Shown here: positions 55,859 through 64,000 of the stretch, piece by piece
Layout: the number at the start of each line of letters is the position of its first letter
Numbering within the stretch: position 1 is the first letter of the stretch
NCBI RefSeq assembly: GCF_949769195.1
Contig: NZ_OX458333.1
Location: forward strand, 62,001-126,000
Length of the DNA stretch: 64,000 bases
Source of the DNA: Methylocaldum szegediense
GTDB lineage: Bacteria > Pseudomonadota > Gammaproteobacteria > Methylococcales > Methylococcaceae
Direction of reading: 5' to 3'
The notes under the pieces: generated by a model
Told to the model about the DNA's origin: nothing
The model's input: the letters and a program-made list of their open reading frames with translations, nothing else
Database searches by the model: none
Made by a program: the position numbers and the translations under genes

Positions 55859-57903
55859 TGCTGGACCTGCGCGTCGAGAACCTAAGCGCTGGCTACGGCG
55901 CGAAAACTGTGCTGAAGGATTTCAGCGTGCACATTCCGCCCGGGCGCATCACAGCGATCGTCGGAGCGAACGGGTGCGGCAAGAGCACCCTGTTGCGTTG
56001 CCTGGCCGGCCTTCATCGCCCAGCGTCGGGTCGGGTGTGGTTAGGGAATGAAGAACTGCGCGCGCTTTCGGCCGCGGCCCTTTCGCGACGCATCGGTTTC
56101 CTGCCCCAGTTTCCGCAAGCCCCGGCCGGTTTACGCGTGGCATCGCTGGTCGCGCTGGGCCGCCATCCTCATCGAGGGCTGCTGGGCCGCTGGTCATCCG
56201 AAGACGAGGAGGCGGTACAAGAGGCTCTGCAGCTTACCGATCTGATGGAACTCGCGCAGCGGCCCTTAGACACGCTATCCGGCGGGCAGCGTCAGCGCGC
56301 CTGGCTGGCGATGATGTTGGCGCAATCGACGCCGGTTCTGCTTCTCGACGAACCGGGCAGCATGCTCGACCCTGGCCACCAACTGGAATTGTTGGCTTTG
56401 CTCCGTGCCTTGGCCGATACCGGCCGCACCGTCGTGGTGGTGCTGCACGACCTCATCGCCGCCCGCCATGCCGATTGGCTGGTGGCGTTGGACCGAGGCG
56501 AACTCGCTGCCTGCGGCACGCCCGAGGAGGTGCTCACGGAAGACGTGCTGCGCCGGCTGTATGGCATCGATAGCCACATCCTGCGTGCGCCCGACGATCG
56601 CCCCGTCGCCGTGCCCTTGCGCGCGCTGAATGCACCCGCGCCCATGCCGCGCCCCTTGCCGTACAGCATCGAAGCGAAAGCGAAGCGGGCCGCCAAACTG
56701 CCCGCGACCGCGGAATCTGTGCCGGCGAAAGAGCGCCGTCTCGTGCTCCTGCTCGCGGCGCTGCAATTCACCCATCTCCTCGATTACATGGTGCTGATGC
56801 CGCTGGGCGCGGAAGTGATGCGCGCCTTCGACATCGGCCCGGCGCGGTTCGGATCGCTGGTCGGCGTCTATACGCTCGCGTCGGCGCTGGCGAGCCTGGT
56901 TGGGGGCCGACTGCTGGATCGCAGCGACCGCAAGCGAACCGTGCTAATGCTGTACGCCGGTTTTATCGTTGCCACCCTGGCCTGCGCCACGGCGGCAGGC
57001 TTCGAGTCGCTGCTCGCCGCTCGCGCTTTGGCCGGGGGCTGCGCCGGGCTGATCAACGCCGCGGTGATGGCAATCATCGCCGACGGCATCGAGCCAGCGC
57101 GGCGCGGCCGGGCCATCGGCACCGTGATGTCGGCCTTCGGTCTCTGCGCCGTCATCGGAGTGCCCTCAGGACTCTGGCTGGCTTCGCTGGGCGGCTGGCG
57201 GATACCGTTTTTCGCGGTTGCGGTGCTGTCCGCCTCGTTATGGATCGGCCTTCGGTTCGGGCTGCCGCGCTCGCCGGCCAGCGTGGTCGCCACGCGTGCT
57301 CGGCTTACCGATAGTTCGCTTGCCCTGGGCTGGCTGCTGAGCTTCGGTATCGTTTTCGCCGGCTTTCTCATCGTGCCGTATCTCGGTGCGCATCTGAACG
57401 GTACGCTGGGCGTCGCGCTGCGTGACATGTCCTGGATTTATCTCTGTGCAGGACTCGCGACCTTCTTGGCGGCACGCTGGATAGGCCGCGCCGCCGACCG
57501 GTTCGGTGCGGCACGCGTGCTCGCGCTGCTGATGCTGGCGAGTATCGTTCCGCATCTCTGGCTTACCCAGCTTCAACCAGGGCCGCTAGTGCAAACCGCG
57601 CTGGTGTTCATGCTGTTCATGGTACTGACTTCTACTCGCGCCATCCCGGCCTCGGCTTGGCTCATCAGCCGCGTCCCGCCGCCCTTGCGCGGCCGTTACA
57701 TGGCGATCAACACGGCCAGCACCGACGCGGCCTCAGGACTCGCCGCCTGGAGCGCGGGACTGATCACCAGCATTGACGCCACCGGCGCCCTACAGCACTT
57801 CGAGCGGGCCGGCTGGCTCGCTGCCGGTGTTACGCTACTGACCCTGGGTTTGTTGGGATGGCTACAACTGCGGTCCACCCCGAAGCTCGCAACCGAGTCG
57901 TAG
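55858..57903 (+). CDS. Fusion of siderophore ABC ATPase (FepC-like) and MFS transporter
   Basis: Residues 1-255 are a complete ABC ATPase: Walker A GANGCGKST (36-44), signature LSGGQ (140-144), Walker B LLLDEP (161-166), H-loop His197. Residues 256-292 form a proline- and charge-rich linker (MPRPLPYSIEAKAKRAAKLP). Residues 293-675 are a full MFS carrier with about 12 membrane segments, the loop LVGGRLLDRSDRKRTVLMLY (motif A) and RGRAIGTVMSAFGLCAVIGV. The ATPase would energise import by the FecCD pair; the MFS half resembles exporters of siderophores. Both halves look intact with no stop between them. One chain thus joins import energising to export. Confidence 0.92.
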   Translation: MLDLRVENLSAGYGAKTVLKDFSVHIPPGRITAIVGANGCGKSTLLRCLAGLHRPASGRVWLGNEELRALSAAALSRRIGFLPQFPQAPAGLRVASLVALGRHPHRGLLGRWSSEDEEAVQEALQLTDLMELAQRPLDTLSGGQRQRAWLAMMLAQSTPVLLLDEPGSMLDPGHQLELLALLRALADTGRTVVVVLHDLIAARHADWLVALDRGELAACGTPEEVLTEDVLRRLYGIDSHILRAPDDRPVAVPLRALNAPAPMPRPLPYSIEAKAKRAAKLPATAESVPAKERRLVLLLAALQFTHLLDYMVLMPLGAEVMRAFDIGPARFGSLVGVYTLASALASLVGGRLLDRSDRKRTVLMLYAGFIVATLACATAAGFESLLAARALAGGCAGLINAAVMAIIADGIEPARRGRAIGTVMSAFGLCAVIGVPSGLWLASLGGWRIPFFAVAVLSASLWIGLRFGLPRSPASVVATRARLTDSSLALGWLLSFGIVFAGFLIVPYLGAHLNGTLGVALRDMSWIYLCAGLATFLAARWIGRAADRFGAARVLALLMLASIVPHLWLTQLQPGPLVQTALVFMLFMVLTSTRAIPASAWLISRVPPPLRGRYMAINTASTDAASGLAAWSAGLITSIDATGALQHFERAGWLAAGVTLLTLGLLGWLQLRSTPKLATES

Positions 57904-57977
57904 CCCGCATGGAGCGAAGCGGAATGCGGGGAACATCTTCGATGGTCCCGGATTTCACTCCGTTTCATCCGGGCTAC
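57901..57977. repeat. Short inverted dispersed repeat
   Basis: TAGCCCGCATGGAGCGAAGC and the closing TTTCATCCGGGCTAC form an imperfect hairpin related to 16954-17028. It directly follows the fusion gene stop and might act as a transcription attenuator. Confidence 0.55.
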
Positions 57978-58046
57978 CCCGTGCGGATCGGCTCGCAATC
58001 GTCGAGCACCGACCAGAATCCGTTGGTCTAGCCGCGAAATGAAACC

Positions 58047-58841
58047 ATGCCTTCATCCTTATCGCATTTTTCCGAATGCCCTTTGAGTCCGGGCGTCGCC
58101 CTGGTCACTGGAGCCGCTCGTGGTATCGGTGCGGCAGTTGCCTCGGCGCTGACGGCCCGTGGGCTAACCGTGGCCGCCGTTGACATCGACGGTGCTTCCT
58201 TAAGCGATACATGCGCCTCGCACGATAACTTGCATCCTTTCGTGCTCGACCTGCGTGACGCAGCGGCCGTCACGGAAACGGTCGAGCGCGTGGAACGGGA
58301 GCTCGGCACCATCGACTACCTGGTTAACGTCGCCGGTGTGCTGTACATCGGCGGAGCGATCGATGTCGACGACGAAGATTGGATGCAGAGCTTCGCAGTC
58401 AACACCCACGGCGTGTTCTTTCTCACCCGCACGGTGGCACGGCGCATGCGCGAGCGGCGGCGTGGCGCGATCGTGACCGTGAGTTCCAACGCGGCCTCGA
58501 CCCCACGCATGGACATGGCTGCTTATGCCGCCTCCAAGGCCGCCACCGCCCAATACATCCGCTGCCTGGCGCTGGAACTCGCGGAATACGGCATTCGCTG
58601 CAATCTAGTCTCGCCTGGATCGACCGACACCGAGATGCAGCGCCGCTATTGGCGCGACGGCGCCGGCAGCGCCGAGGAGATCATCAGGGGATCTCTGGAA
58701 AAACACCGGCTCGGCATCCCGCTGCGCAAGCTGGCGCAACCCGAGGATATCGCCCAAGCCGTACTGTTCCTGCTGTCCGACGCTGCTGGACATATCACGA
58801 TGCAGAATCTCGTAGTTGATGGCGGGGCGACTTTGGGGTGA
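58047..58841 (+). CDS. entA: 2,3-dihydro-2,3-dihydroxybenzoate dehydrogenase EntA
   Basis: The 264-residue short-chain dehydrogenase has TGAARGIG (21-28) for NAD binding, [10 protein letters not shown], and the catalytic Ser-Tyr160-x-x-x-Lys164 ([20 protein letters not shown]). [15 protein letters not shown] and the C-terminal [12 protein letters not shown] match EntA of catecholate siderophore pathways, which oxidises dihydro-DHB to 2,3-dihydroxybenzoate. Context (entB-like and condensation genes at 62-64 kb) supports this over a generic SDR. It is separated from the ABC-MFS gene by 143 bp containing a repeat. Confidence 0.88.
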   Translation: MPSSLSHFSECPLSPGVALVTGAARGIGAAVASALTARGLTVAAVDIDGASLSDTCASHDNLHPFVLDLRDAAAVTETVERVERELGTIDYLVNVAGVLYIGGAIDVDDEDWMQSFAVNTHGVFFLTRTVARRMRERRRGAIVTVSSNAASTPRMDMAAYAASKAATAQYIRCLALELAEYGIRCNLVSPGSTDTEMQRRYWRDGAGSAEEIIRGSLEKHRLGIPLRKLAQPEDIAQAVLFLLSDAAGHITMQNLVVDGGATLG

Positions 58842-58850
58842 AAGCGTGTT

Positions 58851-59160
58851 TTGAAAGGAGGTTGGGCGCAACGCTGTGAAACTTGGGAGAGCCGGGGTGC
58901 CGATCGCCTCGGATCCCGCGAAGTACCACCGGGCTACGCCGGCTGGAAACAGTGGAGCCAGGTGGACACCAAGGTCCGTAGCCTGCTAGCTCTGGGGACG
59001 AGCAAGCGTCGGGCGTTCCTGACAGAAATCAGCAGCATAGAATCGTCAGAAACGATCTTGGACAGCCGGAAGCTGGCCCGCAGGGTGGACTCCAAGGATG
59101 GAGTCCCTAATAGCGATTGTTATCTGTCGTGGACTCTGGCGCCCAAACCGGGATGACCCG
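58851..59160 (+). pseudogene. Possible group II intron maturase C-terminal relic
   Basis: The frame reads GYAGWKQWSQVDTKVRSLLA then LGTSKRRAFLTEISS, close to the maturase end motif (WKQWKxxxTRxRxLxxLGxSxxxAxxTGxS). Following residues (ILDSRKLARRVDSKDGVPNS) look decayed and lack the conserved ending. No reverse-transcriptase domain precedes it. 59161-59345 has no gene. Tentative. Confidence 0.45.
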
Positions 59161-59345
59161 CTTATAGCTGAAAACCCAAGCGCTGATCTCGATCCGTGAT
59201 CTGTGGGTGACGGCCCATGGTTATACCTGATATCGTCGTGTGCCCCCTTATCCGAAACCGCTTGGGTAGTAGCGGACCAGCATGCTGTGGTGGTGTGGAA
59301 ACTGGGGGTTAGAAACCCCGGTTATCCGATTGGGCCGTTTCCTTG

Positions 59346-59636
59346 TCAAGAAGGTAATAACCATGCCGAGATAGCCACTAGAATCAGAATTATTGAAACC
59401 GTCTTTTCCGTCTTACTTGCGGAAATGACAGCTATTCTTAGCTGTGTCGCGACAATGACGAGCAAGAGCAGGAGTGTAAATATCGTTCTATCACCAAAGC
59501 CGTCATCAGGCGGTAAGGGCGAAATTGATGGATCCATTTCTTGCATCCATGCGTACTTATTACTCGGCATAGCAATAAAGATAAGAAGTCCATAAGCAAA
59601 TAGGAGGTACGAGAAAATTCTTCCCATAACTTTCAT
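59346..59636 (-). CDS. Small two-span membrane protein paired with a lysozyme-like gene
   Basis: The 96-residue protein has two membrane segments (IFSYLLFAYGLLIFIAMP and TIFTLLLLLVIVATQLRIAV) linked by an acidic proline-rich loop (MDPSISPLPPDDGF), and a third short hydrophobic stretch at the end. It starts 13 bp after the lysozyme-like gene on the same strand. The arrangement suggests a holin-like or immunity partner; no family is recognised. Base composition is lower in GC than the siderophore genes around it. Confidence 0.6.
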   Translation of the reverse strand: MKVMGRIFSYLLFAYGLLIFIAMPSNKYAWMQEMDPSISPLPPDDGFGDRTIFTLLLLLVIVATQLRIAVISASKTEKTVSIILILVAISAWLLPS

Positions 59637-59649
59637 TGGAACCCCCTGG

Positions 59650-60267
59650 TTATTTGAGAAGCTTTGTAAATCGGGGCCAGAACTTAACAATGAAATCCCC
59701 ATAGCTCGTGTTCTTTTTGATGTCATCGAGCGATAAGCCGATGCCCCGGTTGTATCTCGCACCAACTATCCGTACGTGCTCCATGGCCAGAAGTGGAGGG
59801 TTCTTTTGCAACCCGTCATGATCAAGGAGCTGCCGCAGGTGGCGGGCAACAACCTCAATGTTGAAGACATCTTTTTGAAGGCAACGTGCTAAGTTTCTAA
59901 GCTGTGCAGTTGACATCTCCGAAGGATTCAGCCCCATGGTCGCAGCCGCAGTGCGGAGTTGTATGCTGACCGATCCAAAAGATGTCTTTGCAGGGTTGCT
60001 TGTGATGGTCAGGTTTCTATCGACCCAAGTGGGACCACTCCAGTCAAATGATCGAACCTCAAAAGCCACACGGTCAATAAAGTTTGGATCTCCGCCCACC
60101 TCTATCCAGCAGACGCCTGCGAGCAACTCTGGCGGCATTTTGTATCGCGTCGCAGCCGCCCTGATGAGCATCCTGTTGTGGTGAACCCATGCGTCTTTGA
60201 ATCTCTGTATGTACGTAATACCACCACCGAAGCGCGGTGGTAGTAACTTCCACGCAAACAAATCCAT
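59650..60267 (-). CDS. Lysozyme-like (transglycosylase-fold) protein
   Basis: The 205-residue protein has MLIRAAATRYKMPPELLAGV then CWIEVGGDPNFIDR, where the Glu after a helix (WIE) fits the SLT/lysozyme catalytic glutamate, followed by KTSFGSVSIQLRTAAATMG and MEHVRIVGARYNRGIG, a pattern resembling the GxxQ and YN motifs of lytic transglycosylases. No signal peptide is present. The start at 60267 (MDLFAWKLL after GGGGGC) is preferred over 60318. Proteins like this occur as effectors or phage lysins; the following small membrane gene could be its partner. Activity is inferred. Confidence 0.65.
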   Translation of the reverse strand: MDLFAWKLLPPRFGGGITYIQRFKDAWVHHNRMLIRAAATRYKMPPELLAGVCWIEVGGDPNFIDRVAFEVRSFDWSGPTWVDRNLTITSNPAKTSFGSVSIQLRTAAATMGLNPSEMSTAQLRNLARCLQKDVFNIEVVARHLRQLLDHDGLQKNPPLLAMEHVRIVGARYNRGIGLSLDDIKKNTSYGDFIVKFWPRFTKLLK

Positions 60268-60509
60268 GAGCCCCCAAGTGGGTGAGTGGTTTGACTCCTT
60301 ACACGAAAAGTCTGTCATGTCGAATTTCTATTTCTTATGCCCGACAGGTAATTAAACGGTTTCTGTTTACATTCGTTACGGTTTCAAAGGACATTTTCTG
60401 CCTTGCTAGCCAAAGGCAAGTAGCCAGGATAGAACGTAGTAGAGTCCGCGCGCGAGTAGTTCGATAGAGCAGGTTAGCTCAGCGTAACCCGCCTTACGAG
60501 GCGCAATCC

Positions 60510-60773
60510 TCACTCCAAATCCCACGCCCGAATATCCATCGGAGCCGCCCATTCCAAGAAATACCGTCCCAACTGAAGGAAGCGGTAAAAGCTTGAATTT
60601 GGCCAATCGGCGGTGCGTCGTACCCAGCCATGTTTAACCGGGTTGTAGTGGACGTGGGCTTCGAGGTCGTTTTGATCCCGTATGGCATGTTCCCAAAACC
60701 GCCGCTGCCAGATGCCACATTCGCGTTTTATCTGTCTTCGGGGCGATAGCCATTTCCCCTGACTCAATAGCAC
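60510..60773 (-). pseudogene. REP-associated tyrosine transposase (RAYT) relic C
   Basis: Only the C-terminal third remains: CGIWQRRFWEHAIRDQNDLE, AHVHYNPVKHGWVRRTADWP, NSSFYRFLQLG. It lacks the HUH catalytic region. Nearby at 60485-60505 and 61691-61735 are CGTAACCCGCCTT blocks that may be decayed REP sequences. Confidence 0.75.
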
Positions 60774-60870
60774 GCGCGAAAGCCGATTTGATCATTTGCT
60801 AACCGGCTCTATGTGCAAACGTCTGCATTCAGCAGCGAGACGCTGTAGACGCGGCATCTGCTGCTACTTG

Positions 60871-61539
60871 TTATGCTCGTCCTTGATTCCGTATCCAATC
60901 GACGACATACTCTTTGCCGATAGGGCTGTACCGGCTTAGGTGTGGAATGCCAGCAACAAATACTTCGCCCCACGGCATTTGTGTTTTGAATCCCTTTAGT
61001 GACCAATTACCGTGCCCAGATGGCGCGTAACGTTGGTTTCCTCCGTGTCGGGCATGAATATATCCATAGGGTGAAAAACCCGAGTTACCAAATGTGAGTA
61101 TGAGGCGCGGTCGGACGATGCTAAGGAGTGCTTCATGCACCGGCCAGCACTTGTGGGCGTGCTCAATCGAAACACCGCTGGCGTCCTTGCTTTGCATGAA
61201 TATGAGGTTGCTTGAGAGAACTTCTCGGGGATCAAATCCAATATTGCGGAAAAGCCATACAACCCGCTTTTGGAGCGGGGCTTCGCCCGGCTCATACGAG
61301 CGACCATCATTTTCCCACGCTTCATCTAAATACGCGTTTTCCTCTTGACTCAGTATCCTGTCTAGGCGTTCCCGAAGAGACGGGCCGCCACAACCGCCGG
61401 GGTTTAGACCCAAAAAGTAAATTTCGCCCGGACGAATAGTTTCGTGGCTACTATACAAAAACGCTCCTGGATTCCCCAATTGACCTTCTAATGCCTGGGC
61501 TGCGATTTCAGGAATGTCGTGTTTCGTTATTGATCTCAT
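60871..61539 (-). CDS. Uracil-DNA-glycosylase-like family protein
   Basis: The 222-residue protein has GEIYFLGLNPGGCGGPSLRE (motif-I-like loop after a strand), VLSSNLIFMQSKDASG, IVRPRLILTFGNSGFSPYGY (central strand and loop) and FVAGIPHLSRYSP (motif-II-like His). The order matches the UDG superfamily; the substrate is unknown and a nucleic-acid role is inferred. The start at 61539 (MRSITKHDIPEIA) is chosen; a four-codon longer start exists. Lower GC than the neighbours. It is one of three proteins in this window with a GLNP/GF-type loop (with 14210-14974 and 31694-32161). Confidence 0.7.
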   Translation of the reverse strand: MRSITKHDIPEIAAQALEGQLGNPGAFLYSSHETIRPGEIYFLGLNPGGCGGPSLRERLDRILSQEENAYLDEAWENDGRSYEPGEAPLQKRVVWLFRNIGFDPREVLSSNLIFMQSKDASGVSIEHAHKCWPVHEALLSIVRPRLILTFGNSGFSPYGYIHARHGGNQRYAPSGHGNWSLKGFKTQMPWGEVFVAGIPHLSRYSPIGKEYVVDWIRNQGRA

Positions 61540-62171
61540 TGGTAAAACCACGGGTTCTGTTTTTTATCCGTTACGATTTTTCCTCACGTCCCTTGACGCA
61601 CAAGAATCCTTGATTTCACGGCCGTACCTTGAGTCCATGTCCCCATCCCGCAAGATAGGCGATTTAGACGCCCTAAGGACGTAGGGGATTAGCGTAGTCG
61701 CGTAACCCGCCTTCCGCGTTGCGCGGCGAGTTACAGTGGAATACCACTAAATCTGTCCTATCGTGCTTGAGTGCTGAAGGTAAGGATAGTAAACATTTGC
61801 CCGGCCATGATTGCTTCTAATCTTCTCCATGGCGTATCCGCAGAAAGTGTCGTTCAAGATTTTCCGCAATGGAGACAGCCGATTCCCCAGCGTCTGGAGT
61901 CGAGCACTGTTTATCAAGTTGGGTGAGCGTAGGATGACGCCATGGGTGCTAATGCAAAGCGCCATTGAGGATGGGCATCTTTTCCTGAGAATACTGCTGG
62001 GAAAAAATGGGAGTCCCTTCCCCGACGATGCAACTGAACAAAAAATGGGAATCCCTCCCGATTACAAACGGTGACTCCGGGAGCAGCGCTGGAGCCACCT
62101 TTCCCCCAATGCAGGTGGAGAGGCGAAATGGAACGCTCTCGCTAGCCTAGCTGGGCGTTTAGGCCCGGCAT
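61540..62171. other. Intergenic stretch in the siderophore cluster
   Basis: No supported gene. An imperfect palindrome (TAACCCGCC...GGCGAGTTA) lies near 61702-61732, and GGGAATCCCTCCCGATTACA near 62047 is related to 42637. A plus-strand frame at 61811-62074 is open but unrecognised. Confidence 0.45.
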
Positions 62172-63461
62172 TCAAGTCGCCAAGTCGACGACCGGCGCTC
62201 GGGGGCGGTCCAGCGCTCGCGCGAGGAAGCCGGCGATCCGTTGCCAGTGAATTCGGAGCGTCACGTCGTCGTAGTTTTCCGGTCGGCCATCGAGGTCGAG
62301 GATGATCGCATCGCCGCGGGCCATGAAGACCGCTGCCAGGTCTTCCACTGGCCCGGCGGCTAGGGTCCGGGTGTAGGCACGGCAAGGGCCGAACCGGCTC
62401 GGCGGTTCGAAAGGCATGATGTTGATCTCGGTGCCGAGCAGGCCGTGGGGATAGCCGGCTCTTTCGAGGTCGAACTCCAGATGCTCGAAGCGGTAGCGCT
62501 GGTATCGGCGCAGCCGCGGCATGTCCCGGCGCACGGCTTCTGCGATGGCGGCCAACGAAAGCCTTTCTGCATTCGGCACGGGCAGCGGCATCACGTTCAT
62601 CACACTGCATGGCGTGCGCGCTACCGTTCCGCTGTGCCGCATCATGTTGGTCATGCCCAGTACCACGTCGCGGCCATGACCGTGCACAGCGAGAAATGCG
62701 GCGAATCCGGCGATCAGGAGTTCCGGCCAGGTTAGGTTGAGTTCCTGCGCGCAAGCCTTGAGACGAGCGACGGTCGGGGCGGGTAATTCGCTGCCGATGC
62801 GCCGGCCGCGGCCTATGCCGGCGGCCGGGTGCGGGCATAAGGATTTGGGCGACAGTCCCGCCAGCGTATTGAGCCAAAATTGCCGATCGGTTTCCCGATC
62901 CGGCGACTCCTGGTAAGCCCGGTCGGCTTCCACCACCGGACCGAGATCGCCGAACACGGCCGGCGGCGCGGTCTCGCCCGCCACCAGCGCGCCGTAATGC
63001 GCGGCGACGCGGCGCGTAATGAGTTGAAAGCCGTAGCCGTCCAACAGCAGGTGATGGGCTCGGTGCAGCCAGACATGGCGATCCGGGGCGCGGCGGTAGA
63101 GACGGTGGTCGTAGAGGTACCCCGTTTCGGGATCGAAAGGCCGCACCAGTTGTGCCGATAGCTCGGCGGTGAAATCGCTGTCGGAGTGCCTTTCGACGAT
63201 TTGGACCGCGAGAGCGGGGAGGCGCGGTGCGATGCGCTGCTGCTCGTAGCCGCCTTCGTGCTTGACGATGCGAAGGTGCAGGGACGTCGCTTCGCGCAAG
63301 GTCGCGTGCACCGCCTGTTCGAACAGGACGGGATCGAACGGGCCTTCCAGCTCCGTGCATTCCGCGGCGTAGAAGACACTGTCGTCGCCGGCGAGTTGCT
63401 GCCCGAGAAGTACGCCGAGTTGAGCCTGGGTCAGCGGCCAGGCGCCGCCCATGGCCGTCAT
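62172..63461 (-). CDS. Free-standing NRPS condensation domain (VibH-like)
   Basis: The 429-residue protein is a single condensation domain. It starts [17 protein letters not shown] (C1 motif), has [15 protein letters not shown] (HHxxxDG at 136-142, catalytic His137), [12 protein letters not shown], and [20 protein letters not shown] (C5-like). No adenylation or carrier domain follows, as in VibH, which joins 2,3-dihydroxybenzoate on a carrier protein to a free amine. Its start overlaps the entB-like stop (ATGA). A free amine acceptor, such as a polyamine, is inferred by analogy. Confidence 0.9.
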   Translation of the reverse strand: MTAMGGAWPLTQAQLGVLLGQQLAGDDSVFYAAECTELEGPFDPVLFEQAVHATLREATSLHLRIVKHEGGYEQQRIAPRLPALAVQIVERHSDSDFTAELSAQLVRPFDPETGYLYDHRLYRRAPDRHVWLHRAHHLLLDGYGFQLITRRVAAHYGALVAGETAPPAVFGDLGPVVEADRAYQESPDRETDRQFWLNTLAGLSPKSLCPHPAAGIGRGRRIGSELPAPTVARLKACAQELNLTWPELLIAGFAAFLAVHGHGRDVVLGMTNMMRHSGTVARTPCSVMNVMPLPVPNAERLSLAAIAEAVRRDMPRLRRYQRYRFEHLEFDLERAGYPHGLLGTEINIMPFEPPSRFGPCRAYTRTLAAGPVEDLAAVFMARGDAIILDLDGRPENYDDVTLRIHWQRIAGFLARALDRPRAPVVDLAT

Positions 63462-64000
63462 GCCGCTGCCCGGGCTGTGCCCGGTGCGGAGTTGAGGAGA
63501 ATATGCCAGGCCGCCAGCGTCGGTATTGTCACCAGGTCGGAGAATTCCGCGTGCCAGCCGCGCTGCCGCCAGCGTTCCATCAGCATCATGAGATTCACCG
63601 AATCCAGTCCCATGAGCAGCAGATCGTCGTGATCGCCAAGTAGGCTGGGTTCGATTCCCATTTGCTCGGCGATCTCACCCCTGAGCGATTCCAGGGCGAG
63701 TTCCTCGCCGGTCAGTGCCTGAACGGCGTCCTCGGTCCCGCAAACCCGCGCGCAACGGCCGGCGGCATAGCGCAGCGCCTGTTGGTGATCCTCGCACGAG
63801 AAATCGGCGATAGCGTCGCCGATCAGAAAGGGCCGTATGTCGAGCATGAAGGCTTCCGCCGCCGTCATCAGGCAGCCGATGTGGGCGTACACGCCGCAAA
63901 TCAGCAACTGGTCACGGCCCATTGCGCGGAGCCGCGCCTCCAGGTCGGAGCGCTTGAACGCGCTGTAGCGCCATTTGGTCAGCACAGTATCGCCGGGCTG
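63458..64000 (-). CDS. entB: Isochorismatase-aryl carrier protein EntB, 5' end beyond window
   Basis: The visible 180 codons comprise the end of the isochorismatase domain ([55 protein letters not shown]) and a complete C-terminal aryl carrier domain, with the phosphopantetheine serine in [12 protein letters not shown]. EntB makes dihydro-DHB from isochorismate and carries DHB for condensation. The frame is open at base 64000, so roughly the first 120 residues lie outside. It is followed with a 4-bp overlap by the condensation gene. Confidence 0.94.
   Translation of the reverse strand, partial: QPGDTVLTKWRYSAFKRSDLEARLRAMGRDQLLICGVYAHIGCLMTAAEAFMLDIRPFLIGDAIADFSCEDHQQALRYAAGRCARVCGTEDAVQALTGEELALESLRGEIAEQMGIEPSLLGDHDDLLLMGLDSVNLMMLMERWRQRGWHAEFSDLVTIPTLAAWHILLNSAPGTARAAA

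Noticed and set aside
62062-63360. 432-codon minus-strand ORF inside the condensation gene
   Set aside because: Arg/Pro-rich out-of-frame shadow of the condensation domain gene, which has clear motifs.

Overview
The window reads as chromosome of a high-GC gammaproteobacterium. The left edge carries a housekeeping block typical of that class (yhdP, rng, maf, rlmH, all leftward, then nadA). No gene seen here identifies the genus. I saw no rRNA, CRISPR array or complete prophage.

Layout. 1-5.9 kb: RNA maturation, envelope and NAD synthesis genes. 6-10.4 kb: an accessory patch with an IS1-family relic, a Bfd-like ferredoxin, a small DUF5131/DUF4326/HAD group, one intact and one decayed SRAP (YedK/HMCES) gene. 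10.4-11.5 kb: first of three near-identical 1,065-bp IS481-family elements. 12.3-24 kb: selB, a UDG-like gene, selA, an IS630-family element, then fdhE and a membrane-bound formate dehydrogenase operon read leftward. The catalytic subunit contains an in-frame UGA (selenocysteine), so its two apparent ORFs are one gene. 24-33.2 kb: a mobile, lower-GC zone. It holds a second IS481 copy, an IS21-family element and an IS1595-family element (both with exact target duplications), and a run of small genes separated by attC-like sites, which I read as the relic of an integron cassette array. 33.1-35.3 kb: two decayed REP-associated (RAYT) transposase genes with REP palindromes and the third IS481 copy.

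35.4-40 kb: tRNA-Sec (selC), then an acyl-CoA-dehydrogenase-like flavoprotein, a PhnD-like binding protein without signal peptide, a TusA-like/ferritin-like fusion, and selD. With selA, selB and FdhA this window holds the whole selenocysteine pathway plus one selenoprotein. The three genes between selC and selD are the best candidate here for an undescribed selenium-linked function. 40.6-46.1 kb: a frameshifted unknown gene, a TetR regulator with paired operators and its probable target (an exported beta-propeller), and a trypsin-like protease. 46.5-51.3 kb: Fur boxes, two small Cys-rich proteins, an SCA-motif P1B-type ATPase and an EcsC-family protein, resembling a ferrosome-type (fez) iron-storage locus.

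51.9-64 kb: a catecholate siderophore locus. It has a siderophore-interacting reductase, binding lipoprotein, two FecCD permeases, an ABC-ATPase fused to an MFS transporter, entA, and on the opposite strand a free-standing condensation domain and an entB-like gene running off the right edge. Between entA and the condensation gene lie about 3.3 kb of foreign-looking DNA: a possible group II intron relic, a lysozyme-like/membrane protein pair, a RAYT relic and a second UDG-like gene.
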